A stretch of 64,000 nt of DNA from Microcosmobacter mediterraneus (GTDB taxonomy: Bacteria > Bacteroidota > Bacteroidia > Flavobacteriales > Flavobacteriaceae): the NCBI RefSeq assembly GCF_031846265.1, contig NZ_JAVRIA010000001.1, positions 620,001 to 684,000 on the forward strand, in the 5' to 3' direction. Numbering within the stretch: the stretch's first letter is position 1; each line of letters begins with the position of its first letter. Below the pieces are notes generated by a model that saw only the letters and a list, made by a program, of their open reading frames with translations, did not search any database and was not told where the DNA came from. Positions 34,491-43,177 of this stretch are shown here, piece after piece. The translations under genes were made by a program, and so were the position numbers.

Positions 34491-35800
34491 TATAAATTTT
34501 GGAAATTATTTATTTGAATTCCCTTAGCTTTTAAATCGAACATAAGATTATAAAGACCAAAGAATGTTCTATTTATATATATAAAGTGTTTTGAGCCTCT
34601 ATTACCATTCATTTTACGGAGTTCGGTACTCTTGCTATATTTTTCGCCAAGCTCTGTTATTTTATTAAAAAAGGATGCATCAGAAAAATCAAATACTTCA
34701 GTATGAAAAGGAAGTGTGAAAATACTTAGCATTTCATGGAACATATCTGTAAAAAATTCAATTTCTTTCGGAGAATCGTCATCTCTTAGGATTTCGAGCT
34801 CATAAAGTTTAGATTTAAAATGTTCAATGTTATTGATAGATTCTTCTTGTGCTAATTGAAAATAGGGCTTGTAGAATGAATTTGGTACTTCTTTCATACA
34901 ACCAAAATCTAAAACAACAAGGTCATGGACAGGTGATATTAAAAAGTTACCTGGATGAGGATCTGCGTGTACTTTCTTTAAAACATGCATTTGGTACATG
35001 TAGAAATCCCAAAGAGCTTGCCCTAATTTCTGAGATATGGCAGAATCAGTATTATGAGCTACAAACTCTGATAAGTGCTCACCTTCCATATAATCCATGG
35101 TAATGATTCGTTCTGAAGAAAATTCTTCATAGTATTTAGGAAAACTAATATTAGGTATGTATTTGCATTGCTCAGAAATTGTTTTACTCTGTTCTATCTC
35201 TAAAATGTAATTAGTTTCTTCTGTAAGTTTATTTTCAACTTCTTTAAAGTATTTATCAGAATCCTTTCCTTTTATATTAAACATCTTAATGGCTACAGGT
35301 TTAACTAAGGCTAAGTCTGACGCAATACTTTCTGCAACACCTGGATATTGAATTTTCACAGCAAATTTTTTCCCATCCTTTTCAGCAAGATGCACTTGCC
35401 CAATGCTTGCAGCATTGACAGATGTTGCATTAAAAGTATCAAATAAGTCGTTGGGATGTTTCCCAAAATATGTTTTAAAGGTCTTAATGACAAGAGGAGG
35501 TGATAGTGGCGGAACAGAAAACTGAGCTAAGGAGAATTTCTCAACATAAGCTTGTGGTAAAATACTTTTTTCCATGCTCAGCATTTGGGCCACTTTTAAG
35601 GCACTACCTTTGAGTTGCTTTAAGCCATCATAAATATCTTCAGCATTATTTTGATTGAGACGTTCTTTGGCTTCATCTTTAGAATTAACGAGCTTATCAC
35701 CATAGTATTTTAGGTAATTTACACCAACTTTGGCACCAGTCTGTACGAGTTTAGTAGCACGCGATATTTTTGAGGTAGGTATGGAGTCTAATGTTTTCAT
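34490..35800 (-). CDS. AarF/UbiB (ABC1) family atypical kinase
   Basis: A 436-aa ABC1-family kinase-like protein. The family A-loop-like KxGQ segment reads LKQLKGSALKVAQML (about 63-77). FAVKIQYPG carries the ATP-site lysine, HADPHPGNFLI (about 278-288) the catalytic region, and VVLDFGCMKEV replaces the DFG loop. UbiB-type proteins support ubiquinone or isoprenoid lipid function and act as ATPases. It directly abuts the TetR gene (TAGATG) and precedes the flavin reductase. Confidence 0.88.
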   Translation of the reverse strand: MKTLDSIPTSKISRATKLVQTGAKVGVNYLKYYGDKLVNSKDEAKERLNQNNAEDIYDGLKQLKGSALKVAQMLSMEKSILPQAYVEKFSLAQFSVPPLSPPLVIKTFKTYFGKHPNDLFDTFNATSVNAASIGQVHLAEKDGKKFAVKIQYPGVAESIASDLALVKPVAIKMFNIKGKDSDKYFKEVENKLTEETNYILEIEQSKTISEQCKYIPNISFPKYYEEFSSERIITMDYMEGEHLSEFVAHNTDSAISQKLGQALWDFYMYQMHVLKKVHADPHPGNFLISPVHDLVVLDFGCMKEVPNSFYKPYFQLAQEESINNIEHFKSKLYELEILRDDDSPKEIEFFTDMFHEMLSIFTLPFHTEVFDFSDASFFNKITELGEKYSKSTELRKMNGNRGSKHFIYINRTFFGLYNLMFDLKAKGIQINNFQNL

Positions 35801-36457
35801 CTATGTGTATTGAAATTTCTCTTTCACTAAAAATTTACCAAAATCAAGAACACTTTTTAGAGGTCTAAAATCCATAAGATCAAAACTTGCATGTACTGAT
35901 TTTTCAATGAATACGTCTGTTTTTTCAAAAGATGATGAGGTATCATCTAACCAAAATTTAAGCGTTATTAATAATTGCATCCAAGCCGATTCAGAAACTG
36001 ACTTGGTTTGAATTCTACTCAATGTTTCTTGCTTAATATTGGGGAGATTCAAGTCTAATTCATCAATAAACTTAATGTAAGCATGCTTCAATTCTTTGAG
36101 TACTTCTAATGATTTTAGAACACTTTTATTGTGCTCTAATGCATGCACAACATAACTTCTATTGGCTGTTAATAACTCAAAAAAGGTAAATTGAAAACTT
36201 AGTAATCGGTTCCTAGAATCGTAAGATGCATAATCATTACTTGCATGAAGCATTGTCATTGTTTGATCAAAAAAAGCTTTAAACACTCCTTGTTCTAATG
36301 TTTTGAAACTTGTGTAATGTTGGTAGAAAAGCGATTCGTCAAAATTATTATCCTTAGCAAATGAGTATACAGATGATGGTTGTTTACCATGATCTAGTAA
36401 GGATTCCATGTACAATGAAATTAATTGATCTTTAGTAAGGTTTTTTTTCTTGGCCAT
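35801..36457 (-). CDS. TetR-like transcriptional regulator
   Basis: A 218-aa protein with an N-terminal helix-turn-helix of the TetR type (DQLISLYMESLLDHGKQPSSVYSFAKDN.., then FYQHYTSFKTLEQGVFKAFFD). The C-terminal part is a helical ligand-binding domain without an identified ligand. It is the first gene of the photolyase operon and lies about 30 bases downstream of the 28-bp operator, so autoregulation is likely. Its place at the head of the operon suggests it controls both operons sharing that operator. Start ATG at 36457. Confidence 0.82.
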   Translation of the reverse strand: MAKKKNLTKDQLISLYMESLLDHGKQPSSVYSFAKDNNFDESLFYQHYTSFKTLEQGVFKAFFDQTMTMLHASNDYASYDSRNRLLSFQFTFFELLTANRSYVVHALEHNKSVLKSLEVLKELKHAYIKFIDELDLNLPNIKQETLSRIQTKSVSESAWMQLLITLKFWLDDTSSSFEKTDVFIEKSVHASFDLMDFRPLKSVLDFGKFLVKEKFQYT

Positions 36458-36474
36458 AATTGAATATTATGACA

Positions 36475-36525
36475 CAAATTTACAAAATGTTTAACTATTT
36501 ACGCTAATAGTTAAACAAATATTAA
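36475..36525 (-). promoter_or_regulatory. 28-bp operator and promoter of operon B
   Basis: A perfect inverted repeat of 11-base arms (GTTTAACTATT with AATAGTTAAAC, spacer of 6) at 36489-36516. On the minus strand the -7 element TAAATTTG is at 36482-36475, six bases past the palindrome and about 17 bases before the TetR ATG. Flanks match operator A. It starts 5 bases after the aquaporin stop. Confidence 0.85.
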
Positions 36526-37193
36526 CAATCATTATCACAACACTCTTCATCTTTGACGAGTTTACAACTTTTTATGGCAAGAAAAGCACCAACAAAAGGC
36601 GCAGTAAGGTAGAGCCATAAATGTTCTAAGTTGCCTGAAATTAGAGCAGGAGCAAGAGATCGAATAGGATTCATAGATGCTTTAGTCATAGGGCCTGCAA
36701 ACATGGCTTCAAGTAAAATAACACCACCAACAGCAATAGCTGCCATAGTACCTATTTCCTTGCTGCCTGTTGAGACATTGATTATTACTACCATAAGAAA
36801 AAAGGTGAGTATTAGCTCTAAGATAAATGCTTTATAAGGTTCAAAACCTTCAGCAGGATAGGTATGTCCTAGACTAACACTTTCGGGAAATAGAAACCAT
36901 AATAAACCTGCAGCTAGAAAAGCGCCTACTGCTTGCGCAAGTATATAACTTGGTATTTTTTTCCAAGGAAATTTCTTTGCGATAGCAAATCCAAACGTCA
37001 CAGCAGGATTAAAATGCGCTCCAGAAATTTCACCATAGGCATATATCATAGCCATAACGATGAGTCCCCAGGTTATGGCGACACCAACATGAGAAATTGA
37101 GTCTCCAGTAATTTCATTAATAGTCATTGCACCACAGCCACAAAATACCATGGCGAAAGTACCAATACATTCAGATAAAAGTTGCTTTTGCAT
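36522..37193 (-). CDS. Aquaporin (MIP family channel)
   Basis: A 223-aa MIP channel with six membrane helices and two NPA-type loops: HFNPAVTFG (full NPA) and ASMNPIRSLAPAL (second loop NPI rather than NPA). The selectivity arginine follows in NPIRS. It transports water or small uncharged solutes such as glycerol. The ATG at 37193 was chosen; the frame extends to a TTG inside the -7 element. It lies upstream of the TetR gene on the same strand but has its own promoter. Confidence 0.9.
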   Translation of the reverse strand: MQKQLLSECIGTFAMVFCGCGAMTINEITGDSISHVGVAITWGLIVMAMIYAYGEISGAHFNPAVTFGFAIAKKFPWKKIPSYILAQAVGAFLAAGLLWFLFPESVSLGHTYPAEGFEPYKAFILELILTFFLMVVIINVSTGSKEIGTMAAIAVGGVILLEAMFAGPMTKASMNPIRSLAPALISGNLEHLWLYLTAPFVGAFLAIKSCKLVKDEECCDNDC

Positions 37194-37199
37194 AATGCT

Positions 37200-37207
37200 C
37201 AAATATA
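37200..37207 (-). promoter_or_regulatory. Aquaporin promoter -7 element
   Basis: TATATTTG (minus strand, 37207-37200) matches TAnnTTTG and ends only 6 bases before the ATG at 37193, implying a very short or absent leader. Confidence 0.55.
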
Positions 37208-37224
37208 ATAACTCTTAATTTAAG

Positions 37225-37240
37225 GATTTGTTAACAAATC
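37225..37240. promoter_or_regulatory. 16-bp palindrome in divergent intergenic region
   Basis: GATTTGTTAACAAATC is a perfect palindrome between the aquaporin and DUF2911 genes, about 18 bases upstream of each -7 element. It is a plausible operator for a dimeric regulator. Its half-site GTTAACAAATC differs from the 28-bp operator. Confidence 0.4.
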
Positions 37241-37257
37241 AAGGGTGTACTAATGCG

Positions 37258-37265
37258 TAAATTTG
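37258..37265 (+). promoter_or_regulatory. Promoter -7 element of DUF2911 gene
   Basis: TAAATTTG matches TAnnTTTG and lies 35 bases before the ATG; an upstream TTTG at 37227-37230 is 27 bases away, a little too far. Confidence 0.5.
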
Positions 37266-37300
37266 GAACACTTAAAATTTGAACACTAATTCTAATTACA

Positions 37301-38152
37301 ATGAAAAAACTATTATTATCCTTTATGGTTTTTGCTCTAGCATTTTCAGTACATGCTCAGGTAGAAACACCACAACCAAGCCCTTTTTCAAAAATTGAAC
37401 AAAAGGTTGGTTTAACTGATATTACTATCGAGTATTCGCGTCCTAGTGTAAAAGGTCGTCAAATATTTGGAGCTTTAGAACCTTACGGCGGAAATGTTTG
37501 GAGAACTGGAGCTAACAAAAACACAATCATCACGTTTAGTGATGATGTAACTATTGCAGGACAGACTGTAAAAGCTGGATCGTATTCAATTTTTACAAAA
37601 TTAAATTCTAAGACCGATTGGGAGGTTATGTTCTATAGTGATACTGAAAATTGGGGAACACCACAAAACTGGGATGATTCTAAAGTAGTAGCTACTGCTA
37701 AAGTAGAAGTAATGGAAATCCCTTTCAATGTAGAAACGTTTGCTATTGATATTAATAGCATTACTAACAATGGAGCAAATTTAGAACTAATCTGGGAAAA
37801 AAGTTATGCAGCTGTACCTTTTACAGTGCCAACAGGAGATAAAGTTCAAGCTACAATAGATAAAGCATTATCAGGTCCAGGAATGGGAGATTACTATAAT
37901 GCTGCTGTTTATTATACAACAGAAGGCAAAGATCCACAACAGGCAAAAAAATGGATGGATAAAGCTATGAGCATGATAGAGACACCTCGCTTTTGGCATC
38001 TAAGACAAAAATCTTTAGTGTATGCTGCTGCAGGTGATAAAGAAGGAGCAATTAAAGCTGCTAAAGCATCTTTAGCTGATGCAAAAGCATCTAAGAATGC
38101 TGGTTATGTAAAAATGAACGAGGATTCTTTAAAAGAATGGGGTGCGATGTAA
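37301..38152 (+). CDS. Exported DUF2911 domain protein with TPR-like C-terminus
   Basis: A 283-aa protein with signal peptide (ALAFSVHAQ). DUF2911 is at about 24-165: PFSKIEQKVGLTDITIEYSRPS, then GNVWRTGANKNTIITFSDDV, AGSYSIFTKLN and WGTPQNWDDSKVV. The C-terminal 100 residues are helical, with GDYYNAAVYYTTEGKDPQQAKKWMDKAM resembling tetratricopeptide units. The function of DUF2911 is not known; it is widespread in Bacteroidota. A terminator follows. Confidence 0.85.
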   Translation: MKKLLLSFMVFALAFSVHAQVETPQPSPFSKIEQKVGLTDITIEYSRPSVKGRQIFGALEPYGGNVWRTGANKNTIITFSDDVTIAGQTVKAGSYSIFTKLNSKTDWEVMFYSDTENWGTPQNWDDSKVVATAKVEVMEIPFNVETFAIDINSITNNGANLELIWEKSYAAVPFTVPTGDKVQATIDKALSGPGMGDYYNAAVYYTTEGKDPQQAKKWMDKAMSMIETPRFWHLRQKSLVYAAAGDKEGAIKAAKASLADAKASKNAGYVKMNEDSLKEWGAM

Positions 38153-38177
38153 TATTACATCTATATAAAATTATAAG

Positions 38178-38203
38178 AGCGCAGCATTAGCTGCGCTTTT
38201 TTT
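38178..38203 (+). terminator. Intrinsic terminator after DUF2911 gene
   Basis: AGCGCAGC (38178-38185), loop ATTA, GCTGCGCT (38190-38197), then a T-run. It is GC-rich against the AT-rich background and also overlaps the tail of the convergent symporter gene. Confidence 0.9.
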
Positions 38204-39893
38204 ATGCTCGTTCAAGATTTATGCTCTGTATAATGCTAGCTATAATAATAACGATCATACAGCCTACAAAGTTTAACCATAAAAAGGGTAGATTGATGTA
38301 ATCATATTCATTAAGTAAGAATAACCCAATAACAAGTACTTGTGTAATGAGTGCAGCAGTAAAAACCGCATTGCCTTTTACAAACTTAAAGAAGAAGCCT
38401 AATAAGAAAATACCAAGTACGTTTCCATAAAATATAGAACCAATGATATTAACTAATTGTATAAGGTTCTCTGCTAAATTAGCAACACAAGCTACACCAA
38501 TAGCTACAATTCCCCATCCAAAGGTAAACCATCGCGATATACGCACCATCTCATCATCCGTTTTTGATGAGGTATTTCTTTTATATAAATCCATTGTTGT
38601 GGTACTAGCTAAGGCATTTAATTCACTAGAAGTACTAGACATAGCAGCACTTAATATCACTGCAAGCAGTAGACCAATCAGACCTCGTGGAAGATTGTTT
38701 AATATAAAATGTATAAACACATAATCCTTATCATTACTTTCTACTTTAAGGTTTCTAGACTCTCCGGCTTTATCTATAAGTGCTCTTGCTTTAGCTCTTA
38801 AATCATCGTATTGCAAGTTGTAGTTTGCTATCACGTCTGGATCTACTTTATCAGGAGATTGAGAAAACTCTTGTATAGCAAACTGTTTTTGTGTAAAAAT
38901 AGCTTCTTGTTCTTTCTGAATGGTTTTGTATGCCTCAGCATATTCAGAGTCTAAGACCACTGCAGTGGCAGTTGGATTAAAGTTTACAGGCGCTTCATTA
39001 AATTGGTAAAAAACAAAAACCATAACACCAACCATAAGGATAAAGAATTGCATTGGTACTTTAAGTAATCCGTTGAACATCATACCAATTTGCATTTCTT
39101 TTAAAGACTTACCAGATAGGTAGCGTTGCACTTGGCTTTGATCTGTGCCAAAATAAGAAAGCATTAAAAATGTTCCACCAATAACTCCACTCCAAATCGT
39201 ATAACGATTATTAAGATTAAATGAGAAATCTAACACTTCCATTTTACCACTTGCTCCAGCAATGTCTAAGGCTTTTGAAAACGTAATGTCTGCTGGTAGT
39301 TTATCTAAGATTAAAATAAAGGCTATAATCATTCCTGTAAAAATGACTACCATCTGATGCTTTTGAGTAACATTTACAGCCTTGGTGCCACCAGATACCG
39401 TATAAATTATAACGAGTACACCAATAATAATGTTTAATAGTAAAAGGTTCCAACCTAATACAGCAGATAAAATAATTGCAGGTGCAAATATGGTTATACC
39501 TGCAGCTAAACCACGTTGTATAAGGAATAAAATTGCAGTTAGTGTTCGTGTTTTAAGATCAAATCTATTTTCTAAAAACTCGTAGGCAGTATAAACTTTA
39601 AGTCTATGATATAACGGAATAAACACCATGCAAATCACTACCATAGCTATAGGTAAGCCAAAATAAAATTGCACAAAACCCATACCGTCATTAAAGGCTT
39701 GTCCAGGTGTGGATAAAAACGTTATGGCACTGGCTTGTGTTGCCATAACAGATAAACCAATAGTCCACCATTTAGAGGAATTGCCTCCTTTTAAATAATC
39801 TTGAACATTCTTACTCCCTCTTGTTTGCCATGTTCCATAAAGCACAATAAACAATAGTGTAACAGAAAGTACAATCCAATCAACTAACTGCAT
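38202..39893 (-). CDS. Sodium:solute symporter (SSS family)
   Basis: A 563-aa transporter of the SSS/SGLT family with about 13-14 helices. LKGGNSSKWWTIGLSVMATQASAITFLSTPG and GGTKAVNVTQKHQM are family signatures, and a long soluble loop sits at about 300-390. It moves a solute with sodium; the substrate is unknown. A 36-aa single-helix protein is encoded two bases upstream and the PIG-L gene before that, suggesting use of sugar-derived compounds. Confidence 0.88.
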   Translation of the reverse strand: MQLVDWIVLSVTLLFIVLYGTWQTRGSKNVQDYLKGGNSSKWWTIGLSVMATQASAITFLSTPGQAFNDGMGFVQFYFGLPIAMVVICMVFIPLYHRLKVYTAYEFLENRFDLKTRTLTAILFLIQRGLAAGITIFAPAIILSAVLGWNLLLLNIIIGVLVIIYTVSGGTKAVNVTQKHQMVVIFTGMIIAFILILDKLPADITFSKALDIAGASGKMEVLDFSFNLNNRYTIWSGVIGGTFLMLSYFGTDQSQVQRYLSGKSLKEMQIGMMFNGLLKVPMQFFILMVGVMVFVFYQFNEAPVNFNPTATAVVLDSEYAEAYKTIQKEQEAIFTQKQFAIQEFSQSPDKVDPDVIANYNLQYDDLRAKARALIDKAGESRNLKVESNDKDYVFIHFILNNLPRGLIGLLLAVILSAAMSSTSSELNALASTTTMDLYKRNTSSKTDDEMVRISRWFTFGWGIVAIGVACVANLAENLIQLVNIIGSIFYGNVLGIFLLGFFFKFVKGNAVFTAALITQVLVIGLFLLNEYDYINLPFLWLNFVGCMIVIIIASIIQSINLERA

Positions 39894-39894
39894 A

Positions 39895-40005
39895 CTACAA
39901 ATAATATTTTGTTATAAAATAGAATAGAACAATGTAAACCATATTAGCTACTAATATGAATGTATACATAGGTTGCCACTTATATTTAGATTTTTGCTCA
40001 GCCAT
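39895..40005 (-). CDS. 36-aa single-helix membrane microprotein
   Basis: A short frame, MAEQKSKYKWQPMYTFILVA then NMVYIVLFYFITKYYL, with one hydrophobic helix (14-34). Its ATG overlaps the stop of the PIG-L gene (TAATG), and its stop precedes the symporter ATG by one base. Coupling on both sides argues it is a real gene. It may be a small partner subunit of the SSS transporter, as known for some sodium:solute symporters. Confidence 0.7.
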   Translation of the reverse strand: MAEQKSKYKWQPMYTFILVANMVYIVLFYFITKYYL

Positions 40006-42521
40006 TAATCGTCAAGTGTTTTAGCCTGGTTAATATCGCTCTTTCCAATAGATAGCATATTAGCAAACAATCGGTAAGCACCAGATACACCTGCAGGAAA
40101 TTCTCTAAAGAAGCTTAAGCCAGTATATATATAATGTCCTTTGCCATATTTGGCCACTAGAAGGCTTCCGTCTTTAGGAGTTTCTCCTTTGTCATTCATG
40201 GATAAGATTGGTGTAAACGCATCAGCCCATTGATTAGGAAAATACAATCCTCGCTCTTGGGTCCAGCCCTCAAAATCTTTAGGAGTAATTTTATTAGGGA
40301 AGTTTAGTATAGGATGATCTTTTGCTAGCAGACGCACTTCGGCGTGTTCATCAGTGACACGATCTCTAGATAGTTTTAGCTCATAAGGTGCTAATTGATG
40401 AACCTTTAACCTAAAACTTGTATTATACTGCACTATTAAATTACCTCCTGCTTTTACAAAATCAAATAATTGCTGTTGCTTAAACTTTATGGTCTCTAGT
40501 GTATTGTATGCTCTAATGCCTACGACGATGGCATCAAATTTCTGCAGTAATTCTGCAGTAATAGTGTTAGGATCAATAATCACCACATTATAACCTATTT
40601 GTTCTAAACTTTCAGGAACTACATCTCCTGCACCTTCAATGTAGCCAATAGTTTCACCACGTTTTTTAATATCTAATCGTACCACTTTACTCTCACTAGG
40701 AAGTAATGCGGTTTGAAATGGAATATGAGCATAATCAATTTCCACAAGTTTCCGTGTATAAATTTGATCTCCAATCTTTACCATTGGTGTAATGAGACCT
40801 TCACTCTGAGTTTTTGGAGGTATTATAGTAAATACCACCTTTTGAACATCGCCTTTATTAGCAATAGAAATCTTTTGAGCCTTAGGGTAAACCTCCCAAT
40901 CATTAGGATAGGCAAGCTCTATAGTACCTTCAAGATTAGCTTTGCCTGCTTTTACGACAACTTCAACATCTTTAGGATTACCATTTTCAAAAATATACAC
41001 CTTATCTGCTAAGGCTGCTGAAGCTTCAGGAACAATTTCAAAAGGCTTGTATAACTCACCTTTATCGGGTTTTGAATAACGATAAACAACAGGTTTAGAA
41101 ATGGTGATAGGAATAGTATTAATTAATAGATTAAAATCTACATGGAATGCTCTAGGTGTTTCTGGCAATCCAATAAGATCCGAATCGGCTTTATACATTC
41201 CTAATGTACCTTTAGATCTTAACCAATAAGGTGTTGTGTAGTCTACAGTATTGGTATTAAACCCCTCTTCAAAATTAAATTTTGTATTGTTAGTAAGATT
41301 AATGTTTTTGGATACACTTATTCCTGTAGGAAGAACATAATTAACAAGATTAACATCAATATCACTTCTATTAAGCACTTCAATATCTAAGTTACAGGTT
41401 TGGTTTTGCGTCATAGAACTGCTACTAGATTTAACTTCAATAAAAAGACCTAAGCAAGATTCAATAATACTATATAACTCATTGATTTTTATTGTTTTCC
41501 AATGCTCATCTTCAAGTTTAGATATAAGTTTATAAGCTTCCATTAATTGTGGTAAATGAACAGCCGGATTTTTAAAATTAAAGTTGTTTTCTACATCGTA
41601 TAATAGTGTGCCAATCGCCTCACCGTTTTTAACACGATTCCAAGAGGTGTCAATACCTTCAAATACGTTGTTGCTATTATTTAAGGGATCTCCCTTTAAG
41701 AATTCTATGTACTCTTCTTGCGATCCTCGTGTTGTAGGTCTGCCAAATCCTTGACATAAATGCTGACTACTAGCCATCGACGCTAATTCATTATTAGATA
41801 AGCCTTTTAAAGGATAATAGACACCAATATCGAGCATGGCCATATTACTTTTATCTATTTTGGCAAATTCTTCTCTACTACCATAACGCCACCACGATGT
41901 ATTGTAAAACAATCGTTTAGGTTGCCAAACCTCTGTCTTAGAGAGCTGATTAGGATATGAATTAGGATTGTTGCTTAGATCAAAGGCTTCCATGCTAAGC
42001 AACGCTGAAGCTGTATGATGACCATGTGTTCTACCAGCGCGTCTGTGATCAAATCTATTGATAATAACATCGGGTTTAAATTTCCGAATAGCAAGTACAA
42101 CATCACTTAAGACCTCATTTTTATCCCAAATACTTAGAGTTTCGTCTGGATGTTTAGAATACCCAAAATCATTAGCTCTAGTAAATAATTGCTGGCCACC
42201 ATCAATACGTCTTGCGGCTAATAACTCTTGGGTTCTAATCAATCCTAAAAGCTCTCGCAACTCAGGTCCAACAAGGTTTTGTCCGCCATCGCCACGCGTT
42301 AAAGACAAATAGGCTGTTCTGGCCTTAACATGGTTTGCCATATAGGCAATTAATCGTGTGTTTTCATCATCTGGATGCGCAGCCACATATAATACAGACC
42401 CTAAAACATTAAGCTTTTGGATGGCTTCGTATATTTCTGATGAGTTAGGTTTTTTTGGTGCCTGTGCTAATAATGAAACACTGAATACAAGTGTAAGAAG
42501 AAATGTTAATGATCTAAACAT
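40005..42521 (-). CDS. Exported PIG-L (LmbE-like) deacetylase
   Basis: An 838-aa protein with a signal peptide (LTLVFSVSLLAQ). The N-terminal PIG-L/LmbE domain carries AAHPDDENTRLIAYMANH, SLTRGDGGQN and the late metal His motif THGHHTAS. The rest is beta-rich with a glutamine-amidotransferase-like part (IVVGIRAYNTLE, GGNLIVQYNTS), as in large N-acetylglucosaminide deacetylases of Bacteroidota. The ATG at 42521 was preferred to an upstream TTG at 42548, which lies inside the -7 element TATATTTG (42553-42546). Confidence 0.88.
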   Translation of the reverse strand: MFRSLTFLLTLVFSVSLLAQAPKKPNSSEIYEAIQKLNVLGSVLYVAAHPDDENTRLIAYMANHVKARTAYLSLTRGDGGQNLVGPELRELLGLIRTQELLAARRIDGGQQLFTRANDFGYSKHPDETLSIWDKNEVLSDVVLAIRKFKPDVIINRFDHRRAGRTHGHHTASALLSMEAFDLSNNPNSYPNQLSKTEVWQPKRLFYNTSWWRYGSREEFAKIDKSNMAMLDIGVYYPLKGLSNNELASMASSQHLCQGFGRPTTRGSQEEYIEFLKGDPLNNSNNVFEGIDTSWNRVKNGEAIGTLLYDVENNFNFKNPAVHLPQLMEAYKLISKLEDEHWKTIKINELYSIIESCLGLFIEVKSSSSSMTQNQTCNLDIEVLNRSDIDVNLVNYVLPTGISVSKNINLTNNTKFNFEEGFNTNTVDYTTPYWLRSKGTLGMYKADSDLIGLPETPRAFHVDFNLLINTIPITISKPVVYRYSKPDKGELYKPFEIVPEASAALADKVYIFENGNPKDVEVVVKAGKANLEGTIELAYPNDWEVYPKAQKISIANKGDVQKVVFTIIPPKTQSEGLITPMVKIGDQIYTRKLVEIDYAHIPFQTALLPSESKVVRLDIKKRGETIGYIEGAGDVVPESLEQIGYNVVIIDPNTITAELLQKFDAIVVGIRAYNTLETIKFKQQQLFDFVKAGGNLIVQYNTSFRLKVHQLAPYELKLSRDRVTDEHAEVRLLAKDHPILNFPNKITPKDFEGWTQERGLYFPNQWADAFTPILSMNDKGETPKDGSLLVAKYGKGHYIYTGLSFFREFPAGVSGAYRLFANMLSIGKSDINQAKTLDD

Positions 42522-42545
42522 GATGTGAGTTAGTTTGCAAGCAAT

Positions 42546-42553
42546 CAAATATA
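42546..42553 (-). promoter_or_regulatory. Promoter -7 element of the PIG-L-symporter operon
   Basis: TATATTTG on the minus strand matches TAnnTTTG, 24 bases before the chosen ATG. Confidence 0.6.
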
Positions 42554-42606
42554 GAAAACTATAAAAGAGCTTAGCATGATTTAAAATTTATTTAACTAAA
42601 CTATAA

Positions 42607-43140
42607 TTATAGAACGGAGTCATTATCTAAAGCGTCTTTCTGAATTAAAGTTACAGCTTTCTGAAGAATTAAATTATTAGGATAGGTGACCAAATCTCCA
42701 TTATCTTCTCTAAGAAGAATTTGAAAAGCTCTAATATCTTCAATAATTGCTTCGATAGGATAATCTTTATCATGGATTTTTATTTTATCACCAACCTTGT
42801 ATGGAAATGAGAAAAACATAATAACACCAGAAGTTACATTACTTAAAATGGACCAAATAGCAAAAAGCGCAATGCCTATAACTGCAAATACCGAAGAAAA
42901 TACTAAGGTGATTTCATGAGTTTTAATACCTAAAATAAACGCTTCAATAAGTAATGCAATAAGGACTAAGGTAACAGTAGCATAACGACCAATAAGATTA
43001 GCACGTGCTTCTGTAGTGCCACTTTTTCTTCCAATTTTTTTTACCGAAATTACTATTATAGCTCTAATAATAAGAAGTACAACGAGTAATATAAGTGTAT
43101 AGATTATTTCAGATCTGTAGGTTTCAAAGACATTCATCAT
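42607..43140 (-). CDS. Small-conductance mechanosensitive channel (MscS family)
   Basis: A 177-aa, short MscS homologue. Three membrane helices are seen (12-31, 48-68, 74-97), the last being the pore helix GIALFAIWSILSNVTSGVIMF. The beta-domain start FFSFPYKVGDKIKI and YPNNLILQKAV are family hallmarks. The C-terminal vestibule is truncated compared with E. coli MscS (286 aa). It releases osmolytes on hypo-osmotic shock. Confidence 0.88.
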   Translation of the reverse strand: MMNVFETYRSEIIYTLILLVVLLIIRAIIVISVKKIGRKSGTTEARANLIGRYATVTLVLIALLIEAFILGIKTHEITLVFSSVFAVIGIALFAIWSILSNVTSGVIMFFSFPYKVGDKIKIHDKDYPIEAIIEDIRAFQILLREDNGDLVTYPNNLILQKAVTLIQKDALDNDSVL

Positions 43141-43177
43141 CGTTACGAGGATTAGTTAAAACAAATATAGTTTAAAT

